A stretch of 12,824 bases of DNA from JBEKLJ01 sp050010255 (lineage in GTDB: Bacteria > Acidobacteriota > Terriglobia > Bryobacterales > Bryobacteraceae), in contig JBEKLJ010000096.1 in the NCBI GenBank assembly GCA_050010255.1, forward strand, positions 1-12,824, given 5' to 3'. The position numbers and the translations under genes were made by a program. Below, one piece after another: positions 1 through 7,853 of this stretch. Position 1 is the stretch's first letter. Every line of letters begins with the position of its first letter. The notes beneath the pieces are model-generated. The model was not told the DNA's origin. It saw only the letters and a program-made list of their open reading frames with translations, and ran no database searches.

Positions 1-3000
1 AAGGCGACGGCCGAGCGCGTCGCCGGTCCGCTTCCCGATCCCGGGGCGGTTTCGCTGCGCCTGGCCATCCTCGACGCGCAGGATCGCCGCGCCGACGCCG
101 AGCAGTTCTTGCTCTCGCTGGCTGACCGCGCCAGCTCGGTCGACGTACTGGCGACGGTTCGCGGCGAGGGCGAGCGCCGGGGCCTGGACGCGATCACCGA
201 GCGCGCCCTGGAGCGCGAGGCCGCCGTCACCGCCGACCCCATCGAGCGCATGCGCGCCCGCCTGGCGCTCATGCGGTTTTACGAAGCGAAGGGCGACACG
301 GCCCGCGCCCAGCGTACCGCCGAAGAACTGTACCGCGACAACCCGGCCATCCTCGGCATCGTCCGCGCGACCGTCGATTTCTACTGGCGGAACAAGATGC
401 CGAGCCAGGCCGTGGAGGTGCTCGCGCGCGCGGCCGCCGCGGCGAACCCGGCGCTGAAGCCGCAATTCCTTCTGGAAGCGGCGGCGAAGGCCGCCGAGTC
501 CGGGGACTACACCCGCGCCAAGGACCTGGCTGCCTCCCTGCTCGCGACCGATCCGCTCAAGCCGGCCTACGTCGCCGCGATGGCTGACGCGCTGGCGCGC
601 GCGGGCGACGATCGCGCGCTGCGCGCTTTCTACGATGAGAAGATCCAGGCCGTCCGCGCCGCGCCGCTCTCGGCCGACGAACGCATCACTCGCCTCGCCG
701 AGTTGCGCCGCGGCCTGATCCCGGTCCAGACGCGCCTCCAGGACTACACCGCCGCGACCGACCAGTACATCGAGATCGTCAAGAGCTACCCCGAGGATGA
801 GGGTCTCGCCCGCGAGGCCGCGGCGTACGCCTCCGAGCACTCCACCGAGCCCCGCCTGCGCGGCTACTTCCAAAAAGCCGTCGCCGATTCGCCCAAGGAC
901 TTCCGCTGGCCCCTGGTGCTGGCCCGCCTGGAGACGTTCTTCGAGGACCTGCCCGCGGCCATCGATGCCTACCGGCGCGCCTCGGCCATCCGTCCCGACC
1001 GGGTGGATGTCCATGCGGCTCGCGCGTCGCTCGAAGAGCGTCTTCTGCGCTTCGACGACGCGCTCCAGGACTACCTGAAGCTCTACGACCTTACTTACCG
1101 CAATCCGAGCTGGATGCAGAAGGCGGCGGAGATCTACGCCCGCCGGGGTGACCGGCCAGCGGCGGTCAAAGCGCTGCGGGTCGCCTTGATCGAAGGCCGC
1201 CCGGAGCGGCCGCTGCCCTTCTTCGAGGCGGCGGCCACCCTAGAGCAATGGAGCTACCTGCCGGAGGCCCGCGAGCTGGCCGAGCGGGGCGTGGCCCTGG
1301 CCGGCACGGATCTGCTGACGGACTACGAGACGGGCGCCAGGCTGTATGCGCGCATCATGACACGCTTGCGCCTGCACGAGACCGCCATCGATCGCCTGCA
1401 CGGCCTCGACGAGCGCGAGCCCGCGCGCCTGAGCGGCGTCTTGGAGGAGACCGGCCGCACCGTTGCCCGCTACTTCACTCCCGAAGAGAAAGCCGCGGCT
1501 GAGCCGTGGCTCGACCGCGCGGCGCGCCAGATTCCGATGGAGAGCCTGCTTCGACTCGTCCAGCCGGCGGGCCTGACGGCGCTCGAAGCCAGGTGGCGGT
1601 ACGAGTTGATGATGAATGCTCCCGGCCAGCGACTGGCCGAAGCGCAGGTTAGCCGGCTAATGGAACTCCAACGCTCGCGCCTGAAGTTCGACGAGCTGGG
1701 CCTGCAGATGGAGGCTTACTGGAGGGTTTCGCCCAAGCGGGCCCACACGAACCGTCTGCTCGCGGATGCCGTTCAGAGCTACTGGCAATCCGGCAACGCC
1801 GCCGCCGAGCTGCGGATCCTGAAGCTGTACGACGAAAACGGAGGCTTGCCGCAGAACCTCCAGCCGCGTTACGCTGAACTCCTCGCCTCGCTGGCGCCGA
1901 AGCTGCTGCTGAACGAGGCCGCCAGAGGCAACTCCGAAACGCAACGCGACTTCGCCGCCCGCGCCGCCATCGAAAGCGGAGACCCGCAACTTGCCCTGGA
2001 CGCGGTGCGCGCCCGGGGCGCCACGCTTCCGCCGGTGTGGACCAGGGCTTACACCGGCGCGGTCGGGCTCTACTATCGTGACGCCTCACCGCGGACGATC
2101 GGCGAGCTGGCTTCCGCGCTCGGCGATGCGCCCATCGGCGATCGGCTCGGCAGACCAGTGGACCGCAGCCTGCAGCTCGCCGGCGATACCTGGTTCTACT
2201 ATGGGACCATCTACGGTGAGTATCTCGGGCTGGCTAAGAGCGGCGAGGCCGAAGACTTCCTCCCGGCGCTCCTCGAAGGAGGTCCCGCCCACGCCGATAA
2301 TTACCTGCTGCTGGCCAACTACTACCGCGAGAGCTCCGAGGCGGCGCGCGCCCTGGCCGATTACGATCATGTGCTCGAGCTCGAGCCCAACCGCGGCGCC
2401 GTTCAGGACCGCATCGCCGAGGTTCTTTGGGAGCAGGGCAAGCGCGACGAAGCCGTCGCGCGCTGGAAGGCGGCGTTCCAGGCCTTCCGCCGCGCCGAGG
2501 ACCAGCGCCTGCAGGTGACGTTCTGGGGCGACGTCCAGACCGCTCTCGAACACGTCGGCGCGCGCAATCTCCTGCCCGAGTTGCGCAGCGAGGCCGACGC
2601 CGTGCTGCGAACCTACATCCGCCGCAACGGCTCCTACGGAGTGGCGCCGCTCGTGGAGGGTGCCCTTGCGGCGGCCGGCGGCTCGCCCGACGGCGCCGCC
2701 TGGCTTCTCGATCTGGGCCGCGCCGCGCAAGATCCGCTGTCGCTCTTCCAGAGCATCCTGAACTCGAAGCGCCTCACGGACGCGCAACGCGAGGTCTTCT
2801 TGCGCCGAGGGGTTGAGATCGCTACGGCCGAGGCGGCAAGACCCGGACCGGAGCGCGCCGCGGCCCAGGAACGTCTCTACGAATGGCAGACCCGCACCGT
2901 CGAGTTCCTGCTCTTGACGAAGCAGGCCGATCGCGCCCAAGCGGTCCTCGCTGAGATCTCCAAGAGCCTTCCTTCTTACAACCGGGATGCCGTCGGGCGA

Positions 3001-4107
3001 CTGGAGATTCGCATCGCGGCCCAGGCGGGCCGCCTGCCGGTGCTGCTCGCCCGGTACTCCGCCAAACCGGAGGATATGCCTAACCTGGAAACGCTGCGCA
3101 CCGCCGCGGCGGACCTCAGGAAGGCCGGCGACGCAGCCTCCGCGCGGCGGCTGCTCGAGTTCGTTTACACGCGCGAGCTCGACAGCCGCAACTTCGCCGC
3201 GTCGAATTTCCTGGGGCTGGCTGAGATTCGCCTCGAGGAAGGCGACCTCAAGGGCGCGCTCGGTCTGCTGAGACGCGTGACGCTGGTCGCCGGCGAACCG
3301 TTCGAAGACCTGATGCCCGCCGCCGCGCTGCTCGAGAAAACCGGTCACGCGGCCGAGGCGCGAGAGTTCCTCGCCGCCCGCGCCAAAGCTGTCCCCTGGG
3401 ACATGGAGGCCCGCGCCAGACTTGGCGACGTTGCCGCCGCGCGCTCGCCGGAGGCGCCATACGAGGTTCGTATGATGGCCGCGCGGCTGGCAGGCGGCAC
3501 GAACCTGGGCAGCGCCGAGCTGGACCTGCTCGCCGCGCGCGCGCCCATCTCGCCCCAGGCCGCCGAGCAGCCGTTGTTCTATTACGCACGCCTGCGCGCC
3601 GCCGGGGAGACCCGCGACGCCGGCCTGCGCATGGCCCTGCTTCGCGGCGCCATCGGCATCCAGCCCGAGCCGAAGCAGCCGCGTCTCGATTTGTTCCGCG
3701 CCGCGCTCGCCAGCCGCTCGTGGCACGTCGCCATCGCAGCCATGCTGCCGTTCACCGAGCGCTGGCGCTACGAATCGGAGCGGGCTGAGCAGGAAACAGA
3801 CAGCTACTTCGGCGCGCTGTCCGGCGACTATGCGGAACCCGAGCGCCTCGAGGTTGTCCGCGGCCTCGCGGAAGCCAACCTGAACCTCGGCCGGCTCCAG
3901 CAAGCGCTCTACTACTACACCGGCGCGGCTGGCATCGAGCCTTCGGCGCAGATCACCGCCCGCGTCGATGAGATCAAGGCTGAACAGCGGCGCCGCCGCG
4001 AGGACGCCCGGCGGCGGCCCCTAATCCAGAGCGGCCTCATGCAGGATCACCTCGTGCGGCCGCGCCTCACTACATCCACGCAGCTCCAAGGAGGGCTCCC
4101 GCGATGA
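1..4107 (+). CDS. Large TPR-repeat protein, 5' end outside the window
   Basis: The reading frame is open from base 1, so the gene starts upstream; the first start-like codon inside the window, a TTG at 109, has no convincing ribosome site and is probably internal. At least 1368 residues are visible. The protein is almost wholly alpha-helical and rich in Ala, Arg, Leu and Glu. It shows many degenerate TPR-like helix pairs; the clearest are encoded at about 946-1090 (DLPAAIDAYRRASAIRPD), 2350-2480 (ALADYDHVLELEPN) and 3880-3990 (LGRLQQALYYYTGAAGIEP). The C-terminus ends in an Arg-rich segment and a polar tail. TPR arrays are protein-protein scaffolds; no catalytic motif is visible. The stop overlaps the next start as ATGA, which suggests a role tied to the downstream envelope genes. 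Export cannot be judged because the N-terminus is missing. The TPR assignment is firm; the function is unknown. Confidence 0.85.
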   Translation, partial: KATAERVAGPLPDPGAVSLRLAILDAQDRRADAEQFLLSLADRASSVDVLATVRGEGERRGLDAITERALEREAAVTADPIERMRARLALMRFYEAKGDTARAQRTAEELYRDNPAILGIVRATVDFYWRNKMPSQAVEVLARAAAAANPALKPQFLLEAAAKAAESGDYTRAKDLAASLLATDPLKPAYVAAMADALARAGDDRALRAFYDEKIQAVRAAPLSADERITRLAELRRGLIPVQTRLQDYTAATDQYIEIVKSYPEDEGLAREAAAYASEHSTEPRLRGYFQKAVADSPKDFRWPLVLARLETFFEDLPAAIDAYRRASAIRPDRVDVHAARASLEERLLRFDDALQDYLKLYDLTYRNPSWMQKAAEIYARRGDRPAAVKALRVALIEGRPERPLPFFEAAATLEQWSYLPEARELAERGVALAGTDLLTDYETGARLYARIMTRLRLHETAIDRLHGLDEREPARLSGVLEETGRTVARYFTPEEKAAAEPWLDRAARQIPMESLLRLVQPAGLTALEARWRYELMMNAPGQRLAEAQVSRLMELQRSRLKFDELGLQMEAYWRVSPKRAHTNRLLADAVQSYWQSGNAAAELRILKLYDENGGLPQNLQPRYAELLASLAPKLLLNEAARGNSETQRDFAARAAIESGDPQLALDAVRARGATLPPVWTRAYTGAVGLYYRDASPRTIGELASALGDAPIGDRLGRPVDRSLQLAGDTWFYYGTIYGEYLGLAKSGEAEDFLPALLEGGPAHADNYLLLANYYRESSEAARALADYDHVLELEPNRGAVQDRIAEVLWEQGKRDEAVARWKAAFQAFRRAEDQRLQVTFWGDVQTALEHVGARNLLPELRSEADAVLRTYIRRNGSYGVAPLVEGALAAAGGSPDGAAWLLDLGRAAQDPLSLFQSILNSKRLTDAQREVFLRRGVEIATAEAARPGPERAAAQERLYEWQTRTVEFLLLTKQADRAQAVLAEISKSLPSYNRDAVGRLEIRIAAQAGRLPVLLARYSAKPEDMPNLETLRTAAADLRKAGDAASARRLLEFVYTRELDSRNFAASNFLGLAEIRLEEGDLKGALGLLRRVTLVAGEPFEDLMPAAALLEKTGHAAEAREFLAARAKAVPWDMEARARLGDVAAARSPEAPYEVRMMAARLAGGTNLGSAELDLLAARAPISPQAAEQPLFYYARLRAAGETRDAGLRMALLRGAIGIQPEPKQPRLDLFRAALASRSWHVAIAAMLPFTERWRYESERAEQETDSYFGALSGDYAEPERLEVVRGLAEANLNLGRLQQALYYYTGAAGIEPSAQITARVDEIKAEQRRRREDARRRPLIQSGLMQDHLVRPRLTTSTQLQGGLPR
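4088..4095 (+). promoter_or_regulatory. Strong Shine-Dalgarno site for the 617-aa envelope protein
   Basis: AAGGAGGG lies 8 bases before the ATG at 4104, inside the last codons of the TPR gene. It supports the 4104 start over the in-frame ATG at 4191, which would begin just before the transmembrane segment. It also suggests this cistron can recruit ribosomes itself as well as by coupling. Confidence 0.75.
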
Positions 4108-5957
4108 AACGCCGCTCGTCTTTTTCTGCAGACTTGGAAAGAACGACTCTCTCGGTGCGCGGCGCGCGGCCTCCGCGCCGCGGACGCCCCATGGTGCGGC
4201 TGGCGCTCGCCTGCTCACTCCTCGCGCTCGCCGCCTGGGCCCTGATGCAGGCGCCGGCGCCCGGGCCCAGCCTGGCGCGCTATGCTCCGCCGGGTCCGCT
4301 GCTGATCGTGGAAGCCAAGGACTTCGCTTCGCTTCTGACCGATTGGAACGGCTCGCGCGAAAAACAAGCCTGGCTCGCCAGCGCCAGCTACGAGGTGTTT
4401 TCGCGTTCGCGCCTCTTCCTTCGCCTCGCGGAAGTTCAAAATGAGTTCGGTGCCGCCGCCGGTCTGCCGCCGGATATGCCGCTTCTCGACTCCGTCGCCG
4501 GCAGCGAGTCCGCGCTGGCGCTCTACGACATCGGCAACCTTCAGTTTCTTTACATCACTCGCCTGCCCTCGGCCCGCGCGCTCTCGACCGCGCTCTGGCA
4601 GAAGCGCTCGAGCTATGAGACGCGCAATTCGGCGGGCTTGGACTACTTCATCCGGACGGACGCCGCCTCGCACCGCGTCGCGGCCTTCGCCACAGCCAAT
4701 GACTACCTGCTCGTGGCCACGCGGGAGGACCTCATTGCCGGCGCTCTGTCGCTGCTGGCGGGCAAGCCGGGCGCGGACGCAACCGCCGAGCGCTGGTACG
4801 CGGAAGCGGTGCGCGCGGCCGGCCCGCGCGGCGATCTCCGCCTCGTGCTCAACCTCGCGGACCTCACAAGGACTGCGCACTTCCGCTCGTATTGGATACA
4901 GCGGAACGTCTCCGAGCTCCGTCAGTACGGCGCGGCGATTGCCGACGTCCATAGGACCGCCGGCGAAATCCGCGAGGAGCGCGTTCTACTGCGTTTCGAC
5001 CAGCAGACGCCGCAGCCGGACCGCGCCAGCGCGTCGTTCTCCACGGCGCTGGCTCTCGTTCCTCCGGGCGCCGGCCTCTACCGCGCCTGGGCCGGCCCAT
5101 CCGCGGCGGCGGCCATCGCGCTTCTGAAGCAGAAGATCGTGGCGCCTGGCCCGGCTGCCCCGCCGCGCTCCGACTTCGCGCCCGCCGCCTCCGCGTCCTC
5201 CAGCGCCGGCGCCGAGAGCGATCTCGAGACCCGCATCGACGAGCCCCCGCTACCGCCCGCTTCGCCCGACAGGTTTCCCGCCCCGTTGCGCGCCATCATT
5301 GAGAAGGCGCCGCTCGATGCCATGCTCGAGATCGGCTCCACCCGCACACTGGCCGGCAACGTGTTCGTGGCGATTGACACCGCCGTCGTGCTGATCGGCG
5401 GCGCGGATTGGGACGCCAACGCCGTGCGCGACGCCTTGACCTCGGCGCCCGAGTACGGCTCGCTGGGCCGCATCACCGTCGAAGCGCAGGGGCGGGTGCT
5501 CATCCTATCCAACTCCGCCGCGCTGGCAAAGCAGATTGTCGCCCGTGCCGCCTCGCCCGGCTCGGCGCAGCCCGCAACCTACGCCGCGGCCTTCAACCAC
5601 GCCGGCGAGCGCGCGCGGTATCTGAGGATGATGCGCCTGCTCGACAACGCACCCGGGCGGCGCGGAACTGCGGCCCAGCCTCAGGGCGAAGGCGGGGAGG
5701 AGGGCGAAGCTGCGGCCCAGCCTCAGGGCGAAGGCGGGGAGGAGGGCGAAGCTGCGGCCCAGCCTCAAGGCCAAGGCGGGGAGAAGCGCGAAGCTGGCCC
5801 GGCGCCCAATGACCGCCAAACGCCCGCGTTCTTCTCGGACAACATCGGCAGCCTCAGCCAGACCCTGGCGCGCGTTGCCTCGACGACCATCGTCATGCGC
5901 GATACCGGCCCCGCCGTCTTCGAAACCGTCACCTACAGGCTGGGCGAGGTGAAATGA
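4104..5957 (+). CDS. Membrane-anchored envelope protein of unknown function (possibly DUF3352-like)
   Basis: This 617-residue protein starts with a basic cytoplasmic segment (residues 1-29, rich in Arg) followed by one hydrophobic helix at about 31-49, so the rest should face the periplasm. The section after the helix (about 60-345) reads as a globular alpha/beta domain beginning with a Tyr-Ala-Pro-Pro-Gly motif. A Pro/Ala/Ser-rich linker follows (about 346-393), then a second globular part (394-515). Three 14-residue repeats (523-564) and a beta-rich C-terminus complete it. The general pattern resembles DUF3352-type exported proteins, but this is a weak impression and I recognise no catalytic motif. 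The start overlaps the TPR stop (ATGA) and the stop overlaps the transpeptidase start (ATGA). Sitting between a TPR scaffold and two peptidoglycan enzymes, it may be a structural or regulatory envelope component; that is inference. Confidence 0.75.
   Translation: MKRRSSFSADLERTTLSVRGARPPRRGRPMVRLALACSLLALAAWALMQAPAPGPSLARYAPPGPLLIVEAKDFASLLTDWNGSREKQAWLASASYEVFSRSRLFLRLAEVQNEFGAAAGLPPDMPLLDSVAGSESALALYDIGNLQFLYITRLPSARALSTALWQKRSSYETRNSAGLDYFIRTDAASHRVAAFATANDYLLVATREDLIAGALSLLAGKPGADATAERWYAEAVRAAGPRGDLRLVLNLADLTRTAHFRSYWIQRNVSELRQYGAAIADVHRTAGEIREERVLLRFDQQTPQPDRASASFSTALALVPPGAGLYRAWAGPSAAAAIALLKQKIVAPGPAAPPRSDFAPAASASSSAGAESDLETRIDEPPLPPASPDRFPAPLRAIIEKAPLDAMLEIGSTRTLAGNVFVAIDTAVVLIGGADWDANAVRDALTSAPEYGSLGRITVEAQGRVLILSNSAALAKQIVARAASPGSAQPATYAAAFNHAGERARYLRMMRLLDNAPGRRGTAAQPQGEGGEEGEAAAQPQGEGGEEGEAAAQPQGQGGEKREAGPAPNDRQTPAFFSDNIGSLSQTLARVASTTIVMRDTGPAVFETVTYRLGEVK
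5669..5794 (+). repeat. Three tandem copies of a 42-base unit inside the 617-aa protein gene
   Basis: The units are 5669-5710, 5711-5752 and 5753-5794. The first two are identical base for base; the third differs at a few positions. Because 42 is a multiple of three, the frame is kept, encoding AAQPQGEGGEEGEA twice and then AAQPQGQGGEKREA (residues 523-564). The identity of copies one and two points to a recent duplication, and the acidic Gln/Gly-rich segment reads as a flexible linker. Confidence 0.95.
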
Positions 5958-6730
5958 TCCTGGCTGTTGTGCTGGCCGGATTCGCCACGGCGGGGTCGTT
6001 GTACGAGCAGACCGTGGTGCGCCTGCTGGCCGAGCGTTTCCCTTCCGACCGCGTTTCGTACCTGCTCGTCGATGCGCGCGATGGCCGCCTGGCCGGATCG
6101 CGCTGGCCCGCCGCGAGTGAGCCCGTGGCGATCGGCTCGCTGGTGAAGCCGTTCACCGCGCTGGCCTACGGCGAGAGGCACCGCTTCCGCTTTCCCGAGT
6201 TCACTTGCGAGGGCACGCGCTCCGGCTGCTGGCTGCCGCGCGGCCACGGTCGCATCGGCATCACGCAGGCCATCGCGCACTCCTGCAACGCCTACTTCGA
6301 TGCACTCGCTTCCGGAGTGCGCTTCGAAGAGGTCGCGGCCGTCGCCCTGCGGTTCGGCATTGCCGCTCCGCCGGCCGAGGCGCCGCCGGAAGCCTACGCC
6401 GGCCGCGAGGGCCTCTGGCGCGTGGCGCCGCTCGATCTTGCTCGGGCCTACGGACGGCTCCTCGCGGACGGCGACGCCGGCTTCGTTCGTCAGGGCATGG
6501 CCGAAGCCGCGCGCAGCGGCACCGCCCGCGCTGTCGGCTCCGGCCTGGCCAAAACGGGCACCGCCCCGTGCTCGCATGCGCCGCTGGCCCCCGGCGACGG
6601 CTTCGTTGTCGTCATCGACCCGGCCGAGTCGCCGCGCTACATTCTGCTGGTGCGGGTGCACGGCGTGACCGGCTCCGTGGCCGCGGTCACCGCGGGCCGC
6701 ATGGTCCGCATCCTCAGGGACGCGCGATGA
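5954..6730 (+). CDS. Minimal penicillin-binding protein (transpeptidase domain only)
   Basis: This 258-residue protein has all three active-site motifs of serine penicillin-recognising enzymes in order: SLVK (catalytic Ser62, Lys65), SCN (110-112) and KTGTA (200-204). The stretch CWLPRGHGRIGITQAIAHSC (92-111) matches the FtsI/PBP2-type (class B) transpeptidase pattern before the SxN motif. Class B enzymes cross-link peptidoglycan stem peptides in the periplasm. Residues 1-14 are hydrophobic and can act as an uncleaved anchor or signal peptide. Usual class B PBPs are about 550-650 residues with an N-terminal pedestal domain; here that domain is absent. The length also fits class D beta-lactamases, but SCN in place of their SxV favours a transpeptidase. 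The start overlaps the previous stop and the stop overlaps the SpoIID-family start, both as ATGA. It could alternatively be a carboxypeptidase, a beta-lactam sensor or an inactive relative. Confidence 0.85.
   Translation: MILAVVLAGFATAGSLYEQTVVRLLAERFPSDRVSYLLVDARDGRLAGSRWPAASEPVAIGSLVKPFTALAYGERHRFRFPEFTCEGTRSGCWLPRGHGRIGITQAIAHSCNAYFDALASGVRFEEVAAVALRFGIAAPPAEAPPEAYAGREGLWRVAPLDLARAYGRLLADGDAGFVRQGMAEAARSGTARAVGSGLAKTGTAPCSHAPLAPGDGFVVVIDPAESPRYILLVRVHGVTGSVAAVTAGRMVRILRDAR
6716..6720 (+). promoter_or_regulatory. Shine-Dalgarno site for the SpoIID-family gene
   Basis: AGGGA lies 6 bases before the ATG at 6727. Together with the ATGA overlap and the signal-peptide-like N-terminus that follows, it fixes the start; the open frame runs further upstream, but only as a shadow inside the transpeptidase gene. 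Confidence 0.6.
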
Positions 6731-7650
6731 CCGCGCGCGCCGCCATCCTGCTGGCGCTGGCCTGCTCGGCCTGCTTCGGCCGGACGGTCCGCATCGGCGT
6801 CTTCGGTCTTTTCCGGCCCGTGGAACTGACGCTGCGCTCCGCCGAAGGCTGGGCGCTCCTCATCGACGCGGACGGGCAGCGCACGACGGTCGAGGGCGGC
6901 GGCCTCTTCCGCTGCGCGCTCCGCCAGGGCGCCGTCGCTTGCGCCACGAATGGAGACGGACTCCGCGCGCGCCGCATCACGGCGGAGGTCCGCGGCGGTG
7001 GCGAGTTCGTTCTGGGAGTGCCCGGTAAGATCGAGCGCCGCTTCGCCGGCCGCCTCGAAATCAGCGCCGGCGCGGGCGCTCTGGTCGCGGTTGTCGTGAT
7101 GCCGGTGGAGGCGGCCGTCGCCTCCTCCGTCGCCGCCGAGAGCCCGCCGGGCGCCGGAATCGAGGCGCTGCGCGCGCAGGCGGTCCTGGCCCGCTCCTTC
7201 TACCTGGCCAGCCGCGCGCGCCACGCGGACTTTGAGTTCTGCGACACCACCCACTGCCAGTTCCTGCGCGACCTGCCGAAGCCGGATTCGCCGGCCGCCC
7301 GCGCCGCGCGCGACACCAGCGGGACTGTTCTGGCCTGGGGCGGCCGGCCGCTGGCGGCGCTCTACACGGCCAGTTGCGGCGGCCGCACGCGCGCGCTGAG
7401 GGATCCCCCGCTGGGTGAGTATCCTTACTTCGCCGTCGAGTGCCCTTACTGCCGCCGCGGCAAGCCGGTCCGCTGTTCCTATTGCGTGCGCGAGACAGGC
7501 GCTTGGGCCAACCGCCGCGGCGCCGGCGCGGGACACGGGCTCGGCTTGTGCCAGCGCGGGGCCGCGGCCATGGCCGCGGAAGGCGCCAGCTTCCACGCGA
7601 TTCTCGAGCACTACTTCCCGAACACCAGCCTGATCGAGTGGCGGGACTGA
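6727..7650 (+). CDS. SpoIID/LytB-domain protein, putative peptidoglycan lytic transglycosylase
   Basis: This 307-residue protein opens with a short hydrophobic export signal (residues about 5-18; Cys13 and Cys16 make a lipoprotein conceivable, but the lipobox is poor). The SpoIID domain fills residues 120-303. VAAES holds the presumed catalytic acid Glu138. It is followed by IEALRAQAVLARSF (145-158), FCDTTHCQFL (171-180), TSGTVLAWGGRPLAALYTASCGG (begins at 198), GHGLGLCQRGAAAMA (269-283) and ILEHYFPNTSL (292-302), all classic family blocks. Family members cleave glycan strands, with a preference in the sporulation enzyme for denuded glycan. His167, Cys172, His176 and Cys177 could form a zinc site like that reported for one clostridial SpoIID. 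A further CPYC/CSYC pair lies at 239-253. It is the last gene of the cluster; no other sporulation gene is present, so a general wall-remodelling role is likelier than sporulation. Confidence 0.9.
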   Translation: MTARAAILLALACSACFGRTVRIGVFGLFRPVELTLRSAEGWALLIDADGQRTTVEGGGLFRCALRQGAVACATNGDGLRARRITAEVRGGGEFVLGVPGKIERRFAGRLEISAGAGALVAVVVMPVEAAVASSVAAESPPGAGIEALRAQAVLARSFYLASRARHADFEFCDTTHCQFLRDLPKPDSPAARAARDTSGTVLAWGGRPLAALYTASCGGRTRALRDPPLGEYPYFAVECPYCRRGKPVRCSYCVRETGAWANRRGAGAGHGLGLCQRGAAAMAAEGASFHAILEHYFPNTSLIEWRD

Positions 7651-7661
7651 CCGGCGGACGC

Positions 7662-7763
7662 TCACAAGAACCGGGGCCAGACACCACTTTTCGCACTCCT
7701 GGTTCGTCGAAGGCAACGGATTCACACAAGCGAAAAGTGGCTGTCTGTACCCGGTTCTTGTGA
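7662..7763. repeat. Long imperfect inverted repeat between convergent operons (REP/MITE-like)
   Basis: The left arm (7662-7694) begins TCACAAGAACCGGG and ends CCACTTTTCGC. The right arm (7730-7763) is its reverse complement except for a two-base mismatch and one extra base, and a 35-base loop separates them. RNA from either strand could fold into a hairpin of over 30 pairs. The element fills much of the 190-base gap between the convergent SpoIID-family and aminotransferase genes. From memory, similar palindromes containing CAGACACCACTTTT accompany Y1/REP-associated tyrosine transposases in varied bacteria, so a mobilised non-autonomous repeat is likely. It could also serve as a bidirectional terminator or mRNA-stabilising structure, although no U-tract follows the stem. 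No target-site duplication is obvious. Confidence 0.85.
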
Positions 7764-7829
7764 CTGCCCACGCCTGCCCGGGGCTGCCATCGCGCGCCGC
7801 AGCAGGTTGTTGGTGAGAAATGCGGGCCT

Positions 7830-7853
7830 GGCCGCGGCGGTTACCGCCGGGCC
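7830..7853. other. GC-rich palindrome at the aminotransferase stop codon
   Basis: Bases 7830-7841 pair with 7843-7853 around a central T, with one interruption (core GGCGGT-T-ACCGCC), and cover the TAA stop of the minus-strand aminotransferase. The loop is too small for an ideal RNA hairpin. It might help 3'-end formation, but such palindromes arise easily in DNA this GC-rich. Confidence 0.3.

Noticed and set aside
109..111. TTG as the start of the TPR protein
   Set aside because: The frame is open through base 1 with similar helical composition, and there is no convincing Shine-Dalgarno site before it.
2086..3903. 605-codon open frame on the minus strand within the TPR gene
   Set aside because: It is antisense to a frame with clear TPR helices; its composition (Arg, Gly, Ala, Gln) is typical of the shadow produced by GC-rich third positions.
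6205..6726. Upstream extension of the SpoIID-family reading frame
   Set aside because: This stretch overlaps the transpeptidase catalytic motifs in another frame and is Arg-rich nonsense. The ATG at 6727 has a Shine-Dalgarno site and a signal-peptide-like start.
6727..7650. Evidence of an endospore-forming organism from the SpoIID-family gene
   Set aside because: SpoIID/LytB domains are widespread in non-sporulating phyla, and no other sporulation gene is in the window.
7662..7763. Reading the inverted repeat as a CRISPR unit or a simple intrinsic terminator
   Set aside because: There is only one pair of arms and no spacer series, and no U-tract follows the stem.
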